Source of the DNA: Cephalotus follicularis
Taxonomy: Eukaryota; Streptophyta; Magnoliopsida; Oxalidales; Cephalotaceae
DNA length: 64,000 nt
Assembly: GCA_001972305.1 (NCBI GenBank)
Contig: BDDD01005754.1
Coordinates: 62,001 to 126,000, forward strand
Reading direction: 5' to 3'
Every line of letters starts with the position of its first letter. Positions within the stretch are counted from its first letter, which is position 1. A model generated the notes under the pieces. It was not told the DNA's origin. It made no database searches and saw only the letters and a list, made by a program, of their open reading frames with translations. This document shows, piece after piece, positions 11,458 to 23,195 of this stretch. The translations under genes were made by a program, and so were the position numbers.

Positions 11458-11680
11458 AGGCTGCCTCTCCCTGGCAGTCGGCTATTCTCTTGGCAGTCTG
11501 TTGCCAAGTGTCACGACAGTTGGCCAGTCGACTGGTTCATCCCACCAGTCGACTGCTTCCAGAAATGATGTTTTCCAGAACTATAATGATGTTGTTTTTA
11601 ATCGATTATACACTTGGAAGTGTGGTTACTTGGCAAATAAACTTCAGCCAGTCGACTGGTCTCCCGTGCCAGTCCACTCA
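11458..11680 (-). repeat. Second CAGTCGACTG cluster, C 3' LTR
   Basis: Cores occur near 11476, 11524 and 11546, and after the inverted segment near 11648 and 11668, with spacings mostly about 20-22 bp where undisturbed. The matching cluster in the 5' LTR is 19488-19640, where the run is continuous. Confidence 0.7.
11565..11643. other. 79-bp inverted segment within C's 3' LTR
   Basis: This stretch is the reverse complement of 19644-19722 in the 5' LTR, with a single mismatch seen by eye and the same length. It abuts a deletion that fuses LTR to integrase at about 11679. Inversion plus deletion at one place suggests a single repair event or template-switching event. Confidence 0.85.
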
Positions 11681-14252
11681 GGTCCAGCTTCGTCCCGAAA
11701 GCTGTCTGAAATCTCTTCCAGAATTTGGAAGTGAAGATGGCACCTCTATCACATACAATGCTGACAGGAACACCGTGTAGCCTCACTATCTCCTTTACAT
11801 ACAAACGAGCTAGCTTGCTCGCAGAATCAGTAACATGTGTAGGCAGAAAGTGTACTGATTTGGTGAGTCTGTCCACGACAACCCACACGGCGTTGTGACG
11901 GTTCCGAGTCAAAGGAAATCCCGAAACAAAATCCATCGTAACATGTTCCCATTTCCACTCTGGAATTGGCAAAGGTTGTAGCAACCCTGTCGGTCTCTGG
12001 TGTTCGGCCTTAACTGTCTGGCAAGTCAAACACCTTGCCACATACTCGGCGATCTCCCGCTTCATGCCGGGCCACCAGTAACACTTCTTCATGTCTTGAT
12101 ACATTTTTGTGCTACCAGGATGAATACTGTACAAGGATTTATGAGCCCCACGAAGTAACTCATCCTTCAACCTCGGTTCGTTCGGAAGACACACACGTCC
12201 CCGGTACCTCAGAATACCATCACCATTCACTCAAAAATTGGATTCCGAGTCTAGATTCTCTCGGGTCCACTGCAACTCCGGATCGTGCGGTTGTGCATCT
12301 CTGATGTGATCCAGTAATGCAGGCAGTACTCGCATATCGGCTAGAAAGATCCCCGGTGACTGATTAAACGGAGACCACTCTTGGAAGTCTTCTAACATCT
12401 TCCATTGCGATACCATCGCACTAGCAAGCATAGGCTTGAACCTCAAGGCAATAGCGACTAAATTCGCCTTCCCCGGGTGATACTGGACACTGAAATCATA
12501 GTCATTGAAGAATTCTACCCACCTGCGCTGCCTCATGTTCAGTGTGTCCTGACAAAACAGGTACCTCAAGCTTTTATGATCGGTAAAGATCTCAAACTGT
12601 GCCGTATAAAGATAGCGTCTCCACTTTTGAAGGGCGAAGACAATAGCTGTAAGCTCAAGGTCATGAGTCGGGTAGTTTTCTTCATACGGTTTCAGCTTCC
12701 TCGAGGCATATGCAATCACTCTGCCTCGCTGCATCAATACACAGCCCAAACCCTTACCTGATGCATCACTATAAACTGCAAAGCCCTCATTACCATCAGG
12801 TAATGCCAATATAGGAGCGGAAACCAACCGATCCTTCAGTTCACAAAAACTAGCCTCACAATCTTCATCCCAGACAAACAAGGTTTTCTTCTGGGTTAGT
12901 CTAGTCAAGGGTTCGGCTATCCTTGAAAAATTCTGGATAAACCTCCTGTAATATCCTGCCAAGCCAAGGAAACTGCGCACCTCTGTCACATTCTTTGGTT
13001 GCGGCCAGTCTCGTACCACTTCAGTCTTTGACGGATCCACCGTCAAGCCTTCTCCAGATACTATGTGACCAAGAAAGATCACATGATCAAGCCAGAACTC
13101 ACACTTGCCAAACTTGGCGTACAACCGGTGTTCTCTAAGAACTTGCAACACTAGCCTCAGATGATGAGCGTGCTCCTCCTCTCTCCTGGAATATACCAAT
13201 ATGTCATCAATAAATACCACAACAAACTGGTCCAGGTTTGGTCAAAATACGTCATTCATCAATGACATAAAAGCTTCCGGTGCATTGGCAAGACCAAACG
13301 GCATCACCAAGAACTCGTAATGACCATACCGCGTCCGGAAGGTAGTCTTCTCAATGTCTCCTTCCCTTACTCTCAGTTGGTGATATCCTGACCTCAAGTC
13401 GAGTTTGGAAAACACCCTCGATCCTTGCAACTGATCAAACAAATTGTCAATATGGGGTAAAGGATACTTGTTCTTGATAGTTGCCTTGTTCAACATTCTG
13501 CAGTCGATGCATAGTCTCATCGACCCATCCTTTTTCTTGACAAACAGCACAGGCGCACCCCATGGAGAAACACTGGGTCTAACAAAACCCTTATCAATCA
13601 AGTCTTGTAACTGTAGCTTCAGCTCTCGCAACTCAGCAGGAGCCATCCGATAGGGTGATTTAGAGATAGGAGCCATTCCAGGAACAAGATCAATAACGAA
13701 CTCCATACTCCTCTTCGGTAGCAAGGATCCCAAGTCATCATGAAACACATCCTGAAATTCGCACACAACTGGAATTTCCTCCAAACTTAAGCCTTTCTCC
13801 TTCCTACGATCAATCACATATGCTAGGTATCCCTCGCATCCTTTCTCCAGGTATCTCGATGCTCGAATAAAAGATATGATCGGTGTCGAGAACCCCTTGT
13901 CTCCCTTGAACTGGAAAGTCGTTCCGTCGGGCAGACAAAAATCCACGGTCTTATGGTAGCAATCCATACGAGCACGGTGTGCCGATAACCAATCCATCCC
14001 CAATATAACATCGAAATCACGGATGGGCAACCCAATAAAATCTGCATACAAAGGAATGCCTGCCATAGACATCTCACAACTCCTATATACCGAGTCAATA
14101 TACATGGAAGTCCCAATCGGTGTACTCACATCAAGTATGTATGACATGCAGTCAGGGGTAACATCTAAACAAGATGCAAAACGTGCAGATATAAAGGAAT
14201 GTGATCCTCCAGAATCCATCAGTACTCTAGCAGAATAACCATATATATACAA
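11680..14252 (-). pseudogene. Pol of element C: protease, RT, RNase H, truncated integrase
   Basis: One minus-strand frame runs from 14252. Protease has DSGGS at residues 13-17 where family members have DSGAS. RT has [29 protein letters not shown] and the catalytic FIDDILVYS near 13200. RNase H has [12 protein letters not shown] and [10 protein letters not shown]. The integrase H2C2 zinc region (CLTCQTVKAEHQ) and core with MDF and CDRG give the first two catalytic Asp. The frame is broken by TGA at 13242-13244 and at 12231-12233, both at positions where relatives have Arg. Coding ends at about 11680, before the catalytic Glu. A frameshift near 14450 separates it from gag. Confidence 0.85.
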
Positions 14253-14452
14253 AGTACCTCCAACAACAGAAGTCGACTATGGAACCTCTGTCTGAGCAAG
14301 TACAAAAATTCTACCTTTTGCGATGCCCTTGCGGGTATCACTCCTCTATGACGGTCCCGCCGCCGCACCACTGCTACTCCCCGGCCCAGTAGACTCTGTA
14401 GTAGGACTTTTTTGGACAGTCCTTCACCGAATGACCAGGTGCACCTCAGGCA

Positions 14453-15460
14453 TCAACCATTAAACCTCCAGCAATCTTTCTGTTGATGGCCCGTACAACC
14501 ACAGTAATAACATCCTCTAGATCTAGCATTACTCCCTTGGCTAGGAGTACCCTGTGAAGCTGCCTGTTGAGATTTGTTCTTCGACGACTTCGTCGGAGAA
14601 CCACCATCTTGCCACTTGGACGATGCCGGTCGGGACTGTGTAGGACTCTGTTTACTCTCCTTTGTACGAGCTCTCTCAGCCCGGTCCTCGCTGGATATCG
14701 TCTCCAACAGTCCCGCTTTCTGAGCAACCTCCACAAAAGTCCTCAGCTCCATAGCTCTGATCCTTGACCAAAGATCCGGTTGCAAACCTCTCAGGAATCT
14801 CTGAATCTTCTTTTCTTCGTCAGCTACCAGATAAGGTGAATGTCTGGCTAGCTCAATAAACCTGGCCTGGTACTCGACCACAGTCATCTCCCCCTGTCGC
14901 AACTCCAAGAGCTCCGTCTCTCGTCGCTCTTGCTCAATACGTGGAACATAAGTCTCCAAGAACTCGGTCTGGAATCTGTCCCAAGTGCTGTCCAGTCTTT
15001 GTGATTCCCATTTTGCTTTAACCATTTCCCACCAATGAGTGGCCTCACCCCATAGGCGGTACACAGCAAACTTCAGCTTCTGAGCATCAGTACAGTCCAT
15101 CACTTCAAAGATCTTCTCCAGGTCTTGCAGCCATCTCTCAGCAACAGTAGCATCAAGTTCTCCCTTGAAGCTGGGTGGATTCAGCCTCATGAACTTCTCA
15201 ATATCTCTCCCAAACTGGGTACCATCCTCCCCCGGGCAGTGGTCGGAAGCTCCAAATTGCGGTAGAGCCTGTGCGTGGTACTGGCGCATCTCCTCTGCAT
15301 TAGCCCGATTAAAGGCCATCTGCTGTTGAAAATAGTCTGCGATCCGAGCCATCGGATCTCTGTCATCTTGGGGAAAATTCATTCCTTGCTGATTATTCGC
15401 TTCATCAGGGGCATCGGCTCCAACAGCTCTAGCCCTAACACATGTTCTCGTTCGGTCCAT
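14453..15460 (-). pseudogene. Gag of element C (335 codons)
   Basis: From ATG at 15460 the frame encodes a Tekay-type Gag: DPMARIADYFQQQM near residue 35, capsid segment ERWLQDLEKIFEV and THWWEMVKAKWE, a conserved LLELRQGEMTVVEYQARF, and a Ser/Gln-rich linker. It ends at the first zinc knuckle (CYYCGCTGHQQKDC), followed by a stop at 14453. In relatives the reading continues through a second knuckle into protease, so a small indel has split gag from pol. The start follows the primer site by about 100 bp. Confidence 0.85.
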
Positions 15461-15558
15461 TAGTTCCTATAAGAAGATTGACGGTTAGTCACGTTTTTTA
15501 GGAAAAACAATTCATTAATTGCCAAGGAAAGTATCTTAGCTAAGTATATATGGAATAT

Positions 15559-15570
15559 GCTCTGATACCA
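15559..15570 (-). other. Primer-binding site of element C
   Basis: The minus strand reads TGGTATCAGAGC, complementary to initiator tRNA-Met, three bases from the LTR edge at 15574. It confirms the minus orientation. Confidence 0.9.
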
Positions 15571-15708
15571 CTCTGTCACACCCCGTTTCCGGAGAAGGCA
15601 AACATTAAAGCAGTAAAGGCAATTAACACATAAATACAGCTCATGTAAAATCCATAAAATTTAAGCTTTTAACAAGCTGTCAGTTGCGGAAGCATAAAAT
15701 ATCCATAA

Positions 15709-16707
15709 GCTGTAAAACCCGTAGCGTGCGTCCCATACTACACGCTACCAAAACAACCCAACATTGTTAATCCGCCACAAAACGGAGCGTGATTACAGTA
15801 CAAGTCTAAAATCCATCCTCGAACAAATACGTAAAAATGGTACATCAGAAATCCTTTAACAACATAGTTATTACAAAACAGGAGAATAGTAAAACTAGAA
15901 CAACGTAACACTTGCTCTTCGTCCATGCCAATCCAACAGTCCACTGCATCAATCTGTAAAGTAGGGGGTTAGCCTTTGTCCTCACTCGGCTAAGTCATAA
16001 AAGTAGTTCGGGATTAAGATTAAATGCATATCATGATATGAATGCATGAACGATGCAGTGCAGTTGAAAGTCCAGTTTATATTTATACGAAAAATATATA
16101 TATCTAACAGTATGGTAAAACATCAGTGGGTACATATATAAGAAATATATGCATGCAGAAACAGTACAGTAGTAGCCCAGCCAGGGCTATATCAACAAAC
16201 ACAGTAATGTCCGAGAAGGACCAACAGGCAGTACAGGATGTCCACATAGGACCACAACAATAGGCAGTATGTGTAACGCCGCCAACTCTTGGCCCCACGC
16301 TACACTCCCACTCCGATCCCTACTTCAGGCAACCGAGCGAGGCAACAGTACAGTGAGTTACTCATCCATACTCCTGGACCCTAGCTCAACCCTACCACTA
16401 GCCGACGCTGGCAGCCTCCGCCATGCAGCTAGTGGCTCAAGCACAAACACATAACAATTCACAGAGCAAACAGTGAATTCAAGCAGTAACAGTCGAGTAA
16501 AAAGGACAGTAGTGATCGTTTATATCCACAACAGGCAAGTTGTTCCAAAATGTTTCAAAAGTGACAACATTTGAAATATTGCATTTTTCAGTACAAAATA
16601 CGTTTAAACAGTTTCAGTAGCGGAAATCGCTTTCCAAAGATATTTGAAATTACGATATCAATATTCATTTTGTACTCAAAAGTAGCAGTTTCAATTCTCA
16701 TATGCAT
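15709..16707. repeat. Duplicated LTR segment, left copy beside the gap
   Basis: This 999-bp stretch matches 17277-18276 almost base for base. The only differences I see are near its start (ACCCG against ATCCG, GCGTCC against GCATCC, one extra C). The copy ends exactly at the first N, which is typical of a gap whose flanks were not merged. Confidence 0.85.
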
Positions 16708-17276
16708 NNNNNNNNNNNNNNNNNNNNNNNNNNNNNNNNNNNNNNNNNNNNNNNNNNNNNNNNNNNNNNNNNNNNNNNNNNNNNNNNNNNNNNNNNNNNN
16801 NNNNNNNNNNNNNNNNNNNNNNNNNNNNNNNNNNNNNNNNNNNNNNNNNNNNNNNNNNNNNNNNNNNNNNNNNNNNNNNNNNNNNNNNNNNNNNNNNNNN
16901 NNNNNNNNNNNNNNNNNNNNNNNNNNNNNNNNNNNNNNNNNNNNNNNNNNNNNNNNNNNNNNNNNNNNNNNNNNNNNNNNNNNNNNNNNNNNNNNNNNNN
17001 NNNNNNNNNNNNNNNNNNNNNNNNNNNNNNNNNNNNNNNNNNNNNNNNNNNNNNNNNNNNNNNNNNNNNNNNNNNNNNNNNNNNNNNNNNNNNNNNNNNN
17101 NNNNNNNNNNNNNNNNNNNNNNNNNNNNNNNNNNNNNNNNNNNNNNNNNNNNNNNNNNNNNNNNNNNNNNNNNNNNNNNNNNNNNNNNNNNNNNNNNNNN
17201 NNNNNNNNNNNNNNNNNNNNNNNNNNNNNNNNNNNNNNNNNNNNNNNNNNNNNNNNNNNNNNNNNNNNNNNNNNNN
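16708..17276. other. Assembly gap (569 N)
   Basis: This is an uninterrupted run of N inside the 5' LTR of element C. Open frames crossing it are meaningless. Confidence 0.99.
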
Positions 17277-18276
17277 GCTGTAAAATCCGTAGCGTGCATC
17301 CCATACTACACGCTACCCAAAACAACCCAACATTGTTAATCCGCCACAAAACGGAGCGTGATTACAGTACAAGTCTAAAATCCATCCTCGAACAAATACG
17401 TAAAAATGGTACATCAGAAATCCTTTAACAACATAGTTATTACAAAACAGGAGAATAGTAAAACTAGAACAACGTAACACTTGCTCTTCGTCCATGCCAA
17501 TCCAACAGTCCACTGCATCAATCTGTAAAGTAGGGGGTTAGCCTTTGTCCTCACTCGGCTAAGTCATAAAAGTAGTTCGGGATTAAGATTAAATGCATAT
17601 CATGATATGAATGCATGAACGATGCAGTGCAGTTGAAAGTCCAGTTTATATTTATACGAAAAATATATATATCTAACAGTATGGTAAAACATCAGTGGGT
17701 ACATATATAAGAAATATATGCATGCAGAAACAGTACAGTAGTAGCCCAGCCAGGGCTATATCAACAAACACAGTAATGTCCGAGAAGGACCAACAGGCAG
17801 TACAGGATGTCCACATAGGACCACAACAATAGGCAGTATGTGTAACGCCGCCAACTCTTGGCCCCACGCTACACTCCCACTCCGATCCCTACTTCAGGCA
17901 ACCGAGCGAGGCAACAGTACAGTGAGTTACTCATCCATACTCCTGGACCCTAGCTCAACCCTACCACTAGCCGACGCTGGCAGCCTCCGCCATGCAGCTA
18001 GTGGCTCAAGCACAAACACATAACAATTCACAGAGCAAACAGTGAATTCAAGCAGTAACAGTCGAGTAAAAAGGACAGTAGTGATCGTTTATATCCACAA
18101 CAGGCAAGTTGTTCCAAAATGTTTCAAAAGTGACAACATTTGAAATATTGCATTTTTCAGTACAAAATACGTTTAAACAGTTTCAGTAGCGGAAATCGCT
18201 TTCCAAAGATATTTGAAATTACGATATCAATATTCATTTTGTACTCAAAAGTAGCAGTTTCAATTCTCATATGCAT
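17277..18276. repeat. Duplicated LTR segment, right copy beside the gap
   Basis: It repeats 15709-16707 and then continues into the rest of the LTR, which the left copy does not. Starting exactly at the last N, it is probably the same genomic segment represented twice. Confidence 0.85.
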
Positions 18277-18417
18277 TTCTAAGTAACAACACATTAGAAA
18301 TCATAATTGGAGTACAAACATGCGGTAAAACAGTACATATGCAATGTATACAAATGCTCAAATGCATCCTAGCAGGAATCAGGATCGTTTCGCATCGTTT
18401 TAGGCAAACTGCAGTCC

Positions 18418-18690
18418 AACCAGTCGACTGGAATCCTTACCAGTCGACTGTTTCTGGGTTGAGCTGTATCAGTAGTTGACTAGTTCCTGCTACCAGTCGA
18501 CTGTCCATTAGGCAGTCGGCTGTTGTTCTTCAACAGTCGACTCTTACAGTGCACCCATACGAGAATATTTCCCAGGTTACCATTTCTAGGCAGTGAGAAG
18601 TATGAACAGTTGACTGCTTTCCATTGGCAGTCGACTAGTGTCATTGAGTAGTCGACTGTCTTCCTTCGACAGTCCGCTGCTCTGCGAACC
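18418..18690 (-). repeat. 21-bp-periodic CAGTCGACTG array, C 5' LTR
   Basis: It is the counterpart of 10386-10650, with cores CAGTCGACTG and CAGTCGGCTG at about 20-21 bp steps in two runs. Several cores differ between the two LTRs by transitions. Confidence 0.8.
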
Positions 18691-19487
18691 AGTGGCATAC
18701 AATCGATCTAACTACTCCAATGGATCATGGTAAGCAGATAAATTAAGCTCAGGGATAGGAAATACAACTACAGGTTGTCATATCATCCATATAACAACTC
18801 ATCCAACACTCATTTCATCATACCAGCCAAGCCATATAAGGTCCAACATGCATGCATAATAATCACATTGATTCTCAGTAGGCAGGCATAGCAGTTGAAA
18901 ACAGTAGTAACCACATTCAAAATTCAACAGCTACAACTCACAAAACCAGGCATTTTGAATCATGGAATATGCAGTAAGTTTAAACTCAAAATTCCATTAC
19001 AACTTCCCCTACCTTTTGATTCCAAGTTAGGAATCTGTAAGTCCACCTCTTTTCGTTCCAATCAGTGACGTTCTGAGCTCCCCAGAAGCTCCAACTCCAA
19101 ACCCAGCAGCTCCAAGGACAGCTCCCACCTTGAGCTCCAAGATTCAACAATGGTGAACACTCTCTTTTCTTTGTGTTTTCTCTTACAATTCTCTCTGGTT
19201 CTTTGTCCTTTTAGTATCTGGCGAAGGAGGTGAAGAGAGACGTTTTTAAGTAGAGGCTTCCTCTTCCTTTTCTCTTAACTCCCTCACATGGCGCTAAAAG
19301 CCATATACCCTCATTCACATGCATGAACACACTCACAGGTCTGATTTCTCTGCCCATGGAGTTGTGCATGATGCACAGGTGTCCTCTCCCTCCATCCTTT
19401 CGGCTGCATGAAGCACAGATGGCCTCCACTTCCAATGTCAGTTGTAACATGTGATTTCTGCCACATGCAATAAAATAGAGCACGATC

Positions 19488-19640
19488 CAGTCGGCTGCCT
19501 CTCCCTGGCAGTCGGCTGTTTGCTTGGCAGTCTATTGCCAAGTGTCACGACAGTTGGCCAGTCAACTGGTTCATCCCACCAGTCGACTGCTTCTACAAGC
19601 AGTCAGCCAGTCGACTGGTCTCCCGTGCCAGTCGACTGCC
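19488..19640 (-). repeat. Second CAGTCGACTG cluster, C 5' LTR
   Basis: CAGTCGGCTG, CAGTCGACTG and CAGTCAACTG-like cores are spaced about 20-22 bp. The unrearranged arrangement here shows what was disrupted at 11565-11680. Confidence 0.75.
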
Positions 19641-19813
19641 TCCAGTTTATTTGCCAAGTAACCACACTTCCAAGTGTATAATCGATTAAAAACAACATCA
19701 TTATAGTTCAGGAAAACATCATCAAATTTGGAAAAATCCATCACTTTATTAATTCCACAACAAGGTACATTTATATCGTGAAATTACAGTACATAAAAAT
19801 CACGGGCGTTACA

Positions 19814-22352
19814 AACAATAAGTATCCTCTTCCACATATTGAGGATTTGTTTGACCAGTTACAAGGGTCAAGGTTATTTTTCAAACTCGATATGAAGTCG
19901 GGTTATCACTAGCTGAGAGTGAAGGAAGGAGATGTAGAGAAGATTGTGTTCCGGAGTAGATATGGTCATTATGAGTTCTTGGTAATTCCATTTGGTGTCA
20001 CCAACACACCGGCAGCGTTTATGCCACTGATGAATGATGTGTTTTGACCGTACCTGGATCAGTGTGTAGTAGTGTTTATTGATGACATACTGGTGTACTC
20101 AAGGAGTGAGGAGGAACACGCCTATCATCTGAGATTAGTTTGCAAACTCTCAGAGAGCATTGGTTGTATGCCAAGTTTGGCAAGTGTGAGTTCTGGCTCG
20201 ATCATGTGATTTTTCTTGGTCACATTGTATATGGAGAAGGTTTGCTGGTAGATCCATCGAAGACAGAGGTGGTGCATGATTGGCCGCAACCGAGGAATGT
20301 GACTGAGGTATGCAGTTTTCTTGGTTTGGTAGGTTATTATCAGAGGTTGATTCAGAACTTCTCAAGGATAGCTGCACCATTGACGAAGCTTACTCAGAAG
20401 AAGACTTTGTTTATCTACGATGATGAATGTGTAGTCAGTTTTTGTGATCTGGTGAATCGGTTGGTTTTCGCACCTGTTTTGGCGTTACCTGAGGGTATTG
20501 AGGGCTTCGCAGTCTATAGTGATGTTTCCGGTAAGGGATTGGATTGTGTGTTGATGCAATGAGGTAGAGTGATTGCTTATGCTTCGCGAAAGCTAAAGCC
20601 GTATGAGGAGAACTACCCGACGCATGATCTTGAATTGGCTGCGATTATTTTTGCTCTTCAGAAATGGAAACATTACTTATATGGGGCACGGTTTGAGATT
20701 TTCACAGACCAGAAGAGTTTGAGGTATCTTTTCTGTCAAGATACATTGAACATGAGGCAACGGCGATGGGTTGAGTTCTTTAATGACTATGACTGTAGTA
20801 TTTAGTACCATCCCGGGAAAGCGAATATGGTCATGGATGCCTTAAGCTGTAAGGCTATGATTGCTAACACAATGATATCTCAGTGGAAGATATTAGAGGA
20901 CTTCCAAATGTGGTCTCCGTTTAATCAAGCACCGGGGGTTTTTGTGGCTAGCATGCAAGCGCAGCCAATACTACTGGGTCAAATAAAGGATGCTCAAGCG
21001 CATGATCCTGAGTTGCAAGAGATTCGAGAGAATCTTGGACCAGAGTCTAATTTTCGGGTGCATGATGATGGCATATTGAGATTCCAGGGACGGGTGTGTC
21101 TCCCAAATGATGATACACTGAAAAGTGAGTTGCTTTATGGGGCTCACAAATCCCAGTATAGCATGCATCCTTGTAGCACCAAGATGTATCAAGATCTGAA
21201 GAGGAACTATTGGTGGTTCGGTATGAAGAAAGATATTGCTGACTATGTTGCAAAGTGCTATACTTGTCAGACTGTCAAGGCTGAGCATCAGATGCCAGCG
21301 GGTTTGTTACAGCCTTTACCGATTCCATAGTGGAAATGGGAGCATGTGACGATGGATTTTGTTTCGAGTTTTTCCTTTACTCGAAACCATCACAATGCGG
21401 TTTGGGTCATTGTGGATTGGCTTACCAAATCGGCTCAGTTTTTTCCTACCCACGTTACAGATTCTGCGAGCAAGTTGGCTCGGTTGTACATCAAGGAGAT
21501 CGTGAGGTTGCATGGTGTTCCTGTGAGTATAGTTTGTGACAGAGATTCGATCTTCACTTCCAACTTTTGGAAGATGTTTCAGACAACTTTTGGGATGAAG
21601 CTGAACCTTAGCACTGCCTTTCACCCACAAACAGATGGTCAGTCAGAGCGTACCATCCAGACTTTGGAGGCTATGCTCCGAGCTTGTATTATAGACTTTG
21701 CTTTTACTTGGGCGGACCACATTCCTCTGATAGAGTTTTCTTACAATAACAGCTATCATTCCAGTATTGGTATGATGAGGTTCGGGAGTGACCGTTGCTT
21801 GGGTAGGATCTGGTGGAGGAGACTTCTGAGAAAGTTAGATTTATCAGGGAGAAACTGCTTGCGGCTCAAAGCTGGCAAAAGAGCTATGTGGACAGCATCA
21901 GGAGGAGGCCTCTGACCTTCAACGTTGGTGATCATGTGTTTCTAAAGGTTTCGCCATGGAAGGGCGTGCAGAGAATTGGGAAGAAAGGCAAGTTAGCTCC
22001 ATGCTACATTGCTCCTTTTGAGATCTTAGAGAGAGTTGTGGAGGTGGCTTATCAGCTTGCTTTACCTCCTACACTGTCAAATGTGCATGATGTCTTACAT
22101 GTGTCTATGCTGAGGAGATATATTGGAGACCCATCATATGTCTTGAATTATGATTCAGTTATTGTGCAAGATGACCTTTCTTGGGAGGACTTACAGGTAT
22201 AGATTCTGGATTAGAAGACACATGTATTGAGGAACCGAACCATTCATATGGTGAAGGTGCAGTGGCAGTTCCATCAACCCGATGAGGCGACTTGGGAACA
22301 CGAGGAGGGCATTAGAGAGCGTTACCCTTTTTTTGTTTTAGTACTGTTTTAA
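19814..22352 (+). pseudogene. Pol remainder of element B: RT, RNase H, integrase, chromodomain-like tail
   Basis: After element C the RT resumes with KYPLPHIEDLFDQL and reaches FIDDILVYS near 20080. RNase H shows FAVYSDVSGKGL and [11 protein letters not shown]. Integrase has the zinc-binding end (CYTCQTVKAEHQ) and core with MDF, CDRDSIF and HPQTDGQSE, so the DDE triad is visible. The C-terminal part ([22 protein letters not shown]) leads to a chromodomain-like tail (MVKVQWQFHQPDEATWEHEE) ending about 22352. Breaks are stops at 19910, 20045, 20560, 20803, 21328, 22200 and 22212, a one-base deletion near 20138, and a short in-element deletion near 21775 that also shifts frame. Confidence 0.85.
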
Positions 22353-22371
22353 TTTTGAGGACAAATTCCTC

Positions 22372-22385
22372 GAAGGAGGGGTGGA
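22372..22385 (+). other. Polypurine tract of element B
   Basis: GAAGGAGGGGTGGA lies immediately before the 3' LTR start TGTCACGCTCGGG and just after the end of the pol frame. Confidence 0.85.
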
Positions 22386-23195
22386 TGTCACGCTCGGGAT
22401 TTTCATTAAATGTAATATAGTATTTCCCGAGGCAACCTATGTATTAATTTAATGATAATCGTGATTTTCCACTTTGTGGTGTTAAGACTTATAAAAAAAA
22501 TTAAAGAAATGTTAGGAAATTAGGGCGGGCAGCCAACTATCTACGAGGGATAGTGAATTGGATCCCCTTAAGTGTACCAGCCGACTGCCGAGGAAACAGC
22601 CGGCTGGAAGTGTCGATAGAGGCAGCTGACTGCCGAGCAAAGCATCCGACTGCCACGGGTCAGACACCATAACGTGCTGCCAGACCTGGCATGACAGAGG
22701 GAAAGTGATTTTGGGGGTTGTGCCGGCAAAGAAAGAAAGAGATGAAAGAGAGGGACGATTTTTCTCCATAAAAACACATTTTCTCTCATCTTCCCAGTAG
22801 CAATCCAAGAGACAGAGAGTTGTGAGGAAGAAAGGAGAAGAAAAGAGAGAAAGAGGTTGAGCTCAAATGATCCGTGCTTGAACTGGAAGCTTGGAGACTC
22901 GACCCAGTGGGAGGGCAAGACCTGCTGGAGTCGTTGCCCGGACCTGGGAGATTTGAACGCTTCGGATTGGAACTTAAAGAGGTGGATTGCAATTCCTAAC
23001 TGGGAATTCAAATGTAGGGGACATTTCATAATTGTGATTTAAGTTCCGTTATAATGGACGTTTATGAATTAAATGCATGTAATGGACTATGATATTAGCA
23101 TGAAATGTGTTTATGATGATAAATGCTCTGTTGTGTTTGGATTTGGATTGATGATTGCATGTATTTTCTGCTATTTTGTGCACTGCACGTAGGAC

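Larger units (their letters stand above)
9126..11679 (-). repeat. 3' LTR of element C (left part deleted, with an inversion)
   Basis: It aligns with the 5' LTR from 15574 onward through about 11560. The following 79 bp (11565-11643) are inverted relative to the 5' LTR. A short piece of normally oriented LTR (about 11644-11679) then joins directly to integrase coding sequence. The outer LTR start (GGGCGTTACA side) and polypurine tract are absent. It carries two 21-bp-periodic motif arrays and a (TA)n tract near 9633-9659. Confidence 0.8.
9126..19813 (-). mobile_element. Element C: Tekay-like Ty3/gypsy inside B's RT
   Basis: C is bounded by TGTCACACCCCG at 9126 and GGGCGTTACA at 19813. The target duplication is AAGAA (9121-9125) against AACAA (19814-19818), one mismatch, with RT coding of B on either side. 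On the minus strand it has a 5' LTR (19813 to 15574), primer site, gag, protease-RT-RNaseH-partial integrase and a rearranged 3' LTR. The end of integrase, chromodomain, polypurine tract and start of the 3' LTR are missing. The 5' LTR contains an assembly gap. Confidence 0.85.
15574..19813 (-). repeat. 5' LTR of element C, containing a gap and a duplicated segment
   Basis: The LTR runs from TGTCACACCCCG to GGGCGTTACA. Between these ends a 569-base run of N is flanked by two near-identical copies of the same LTR segment. Counting the segment once gives about 2.67 kb. It aligns with the 3' LTR at 9126 onward and has the same two motif arrays (18418-18690 and 19488-19640). Confidence 0.8.

Noticed and set aside
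16571..17428. Long open frames across the N run
   Set aside because: They consist of undetermined bases and are artefacts.
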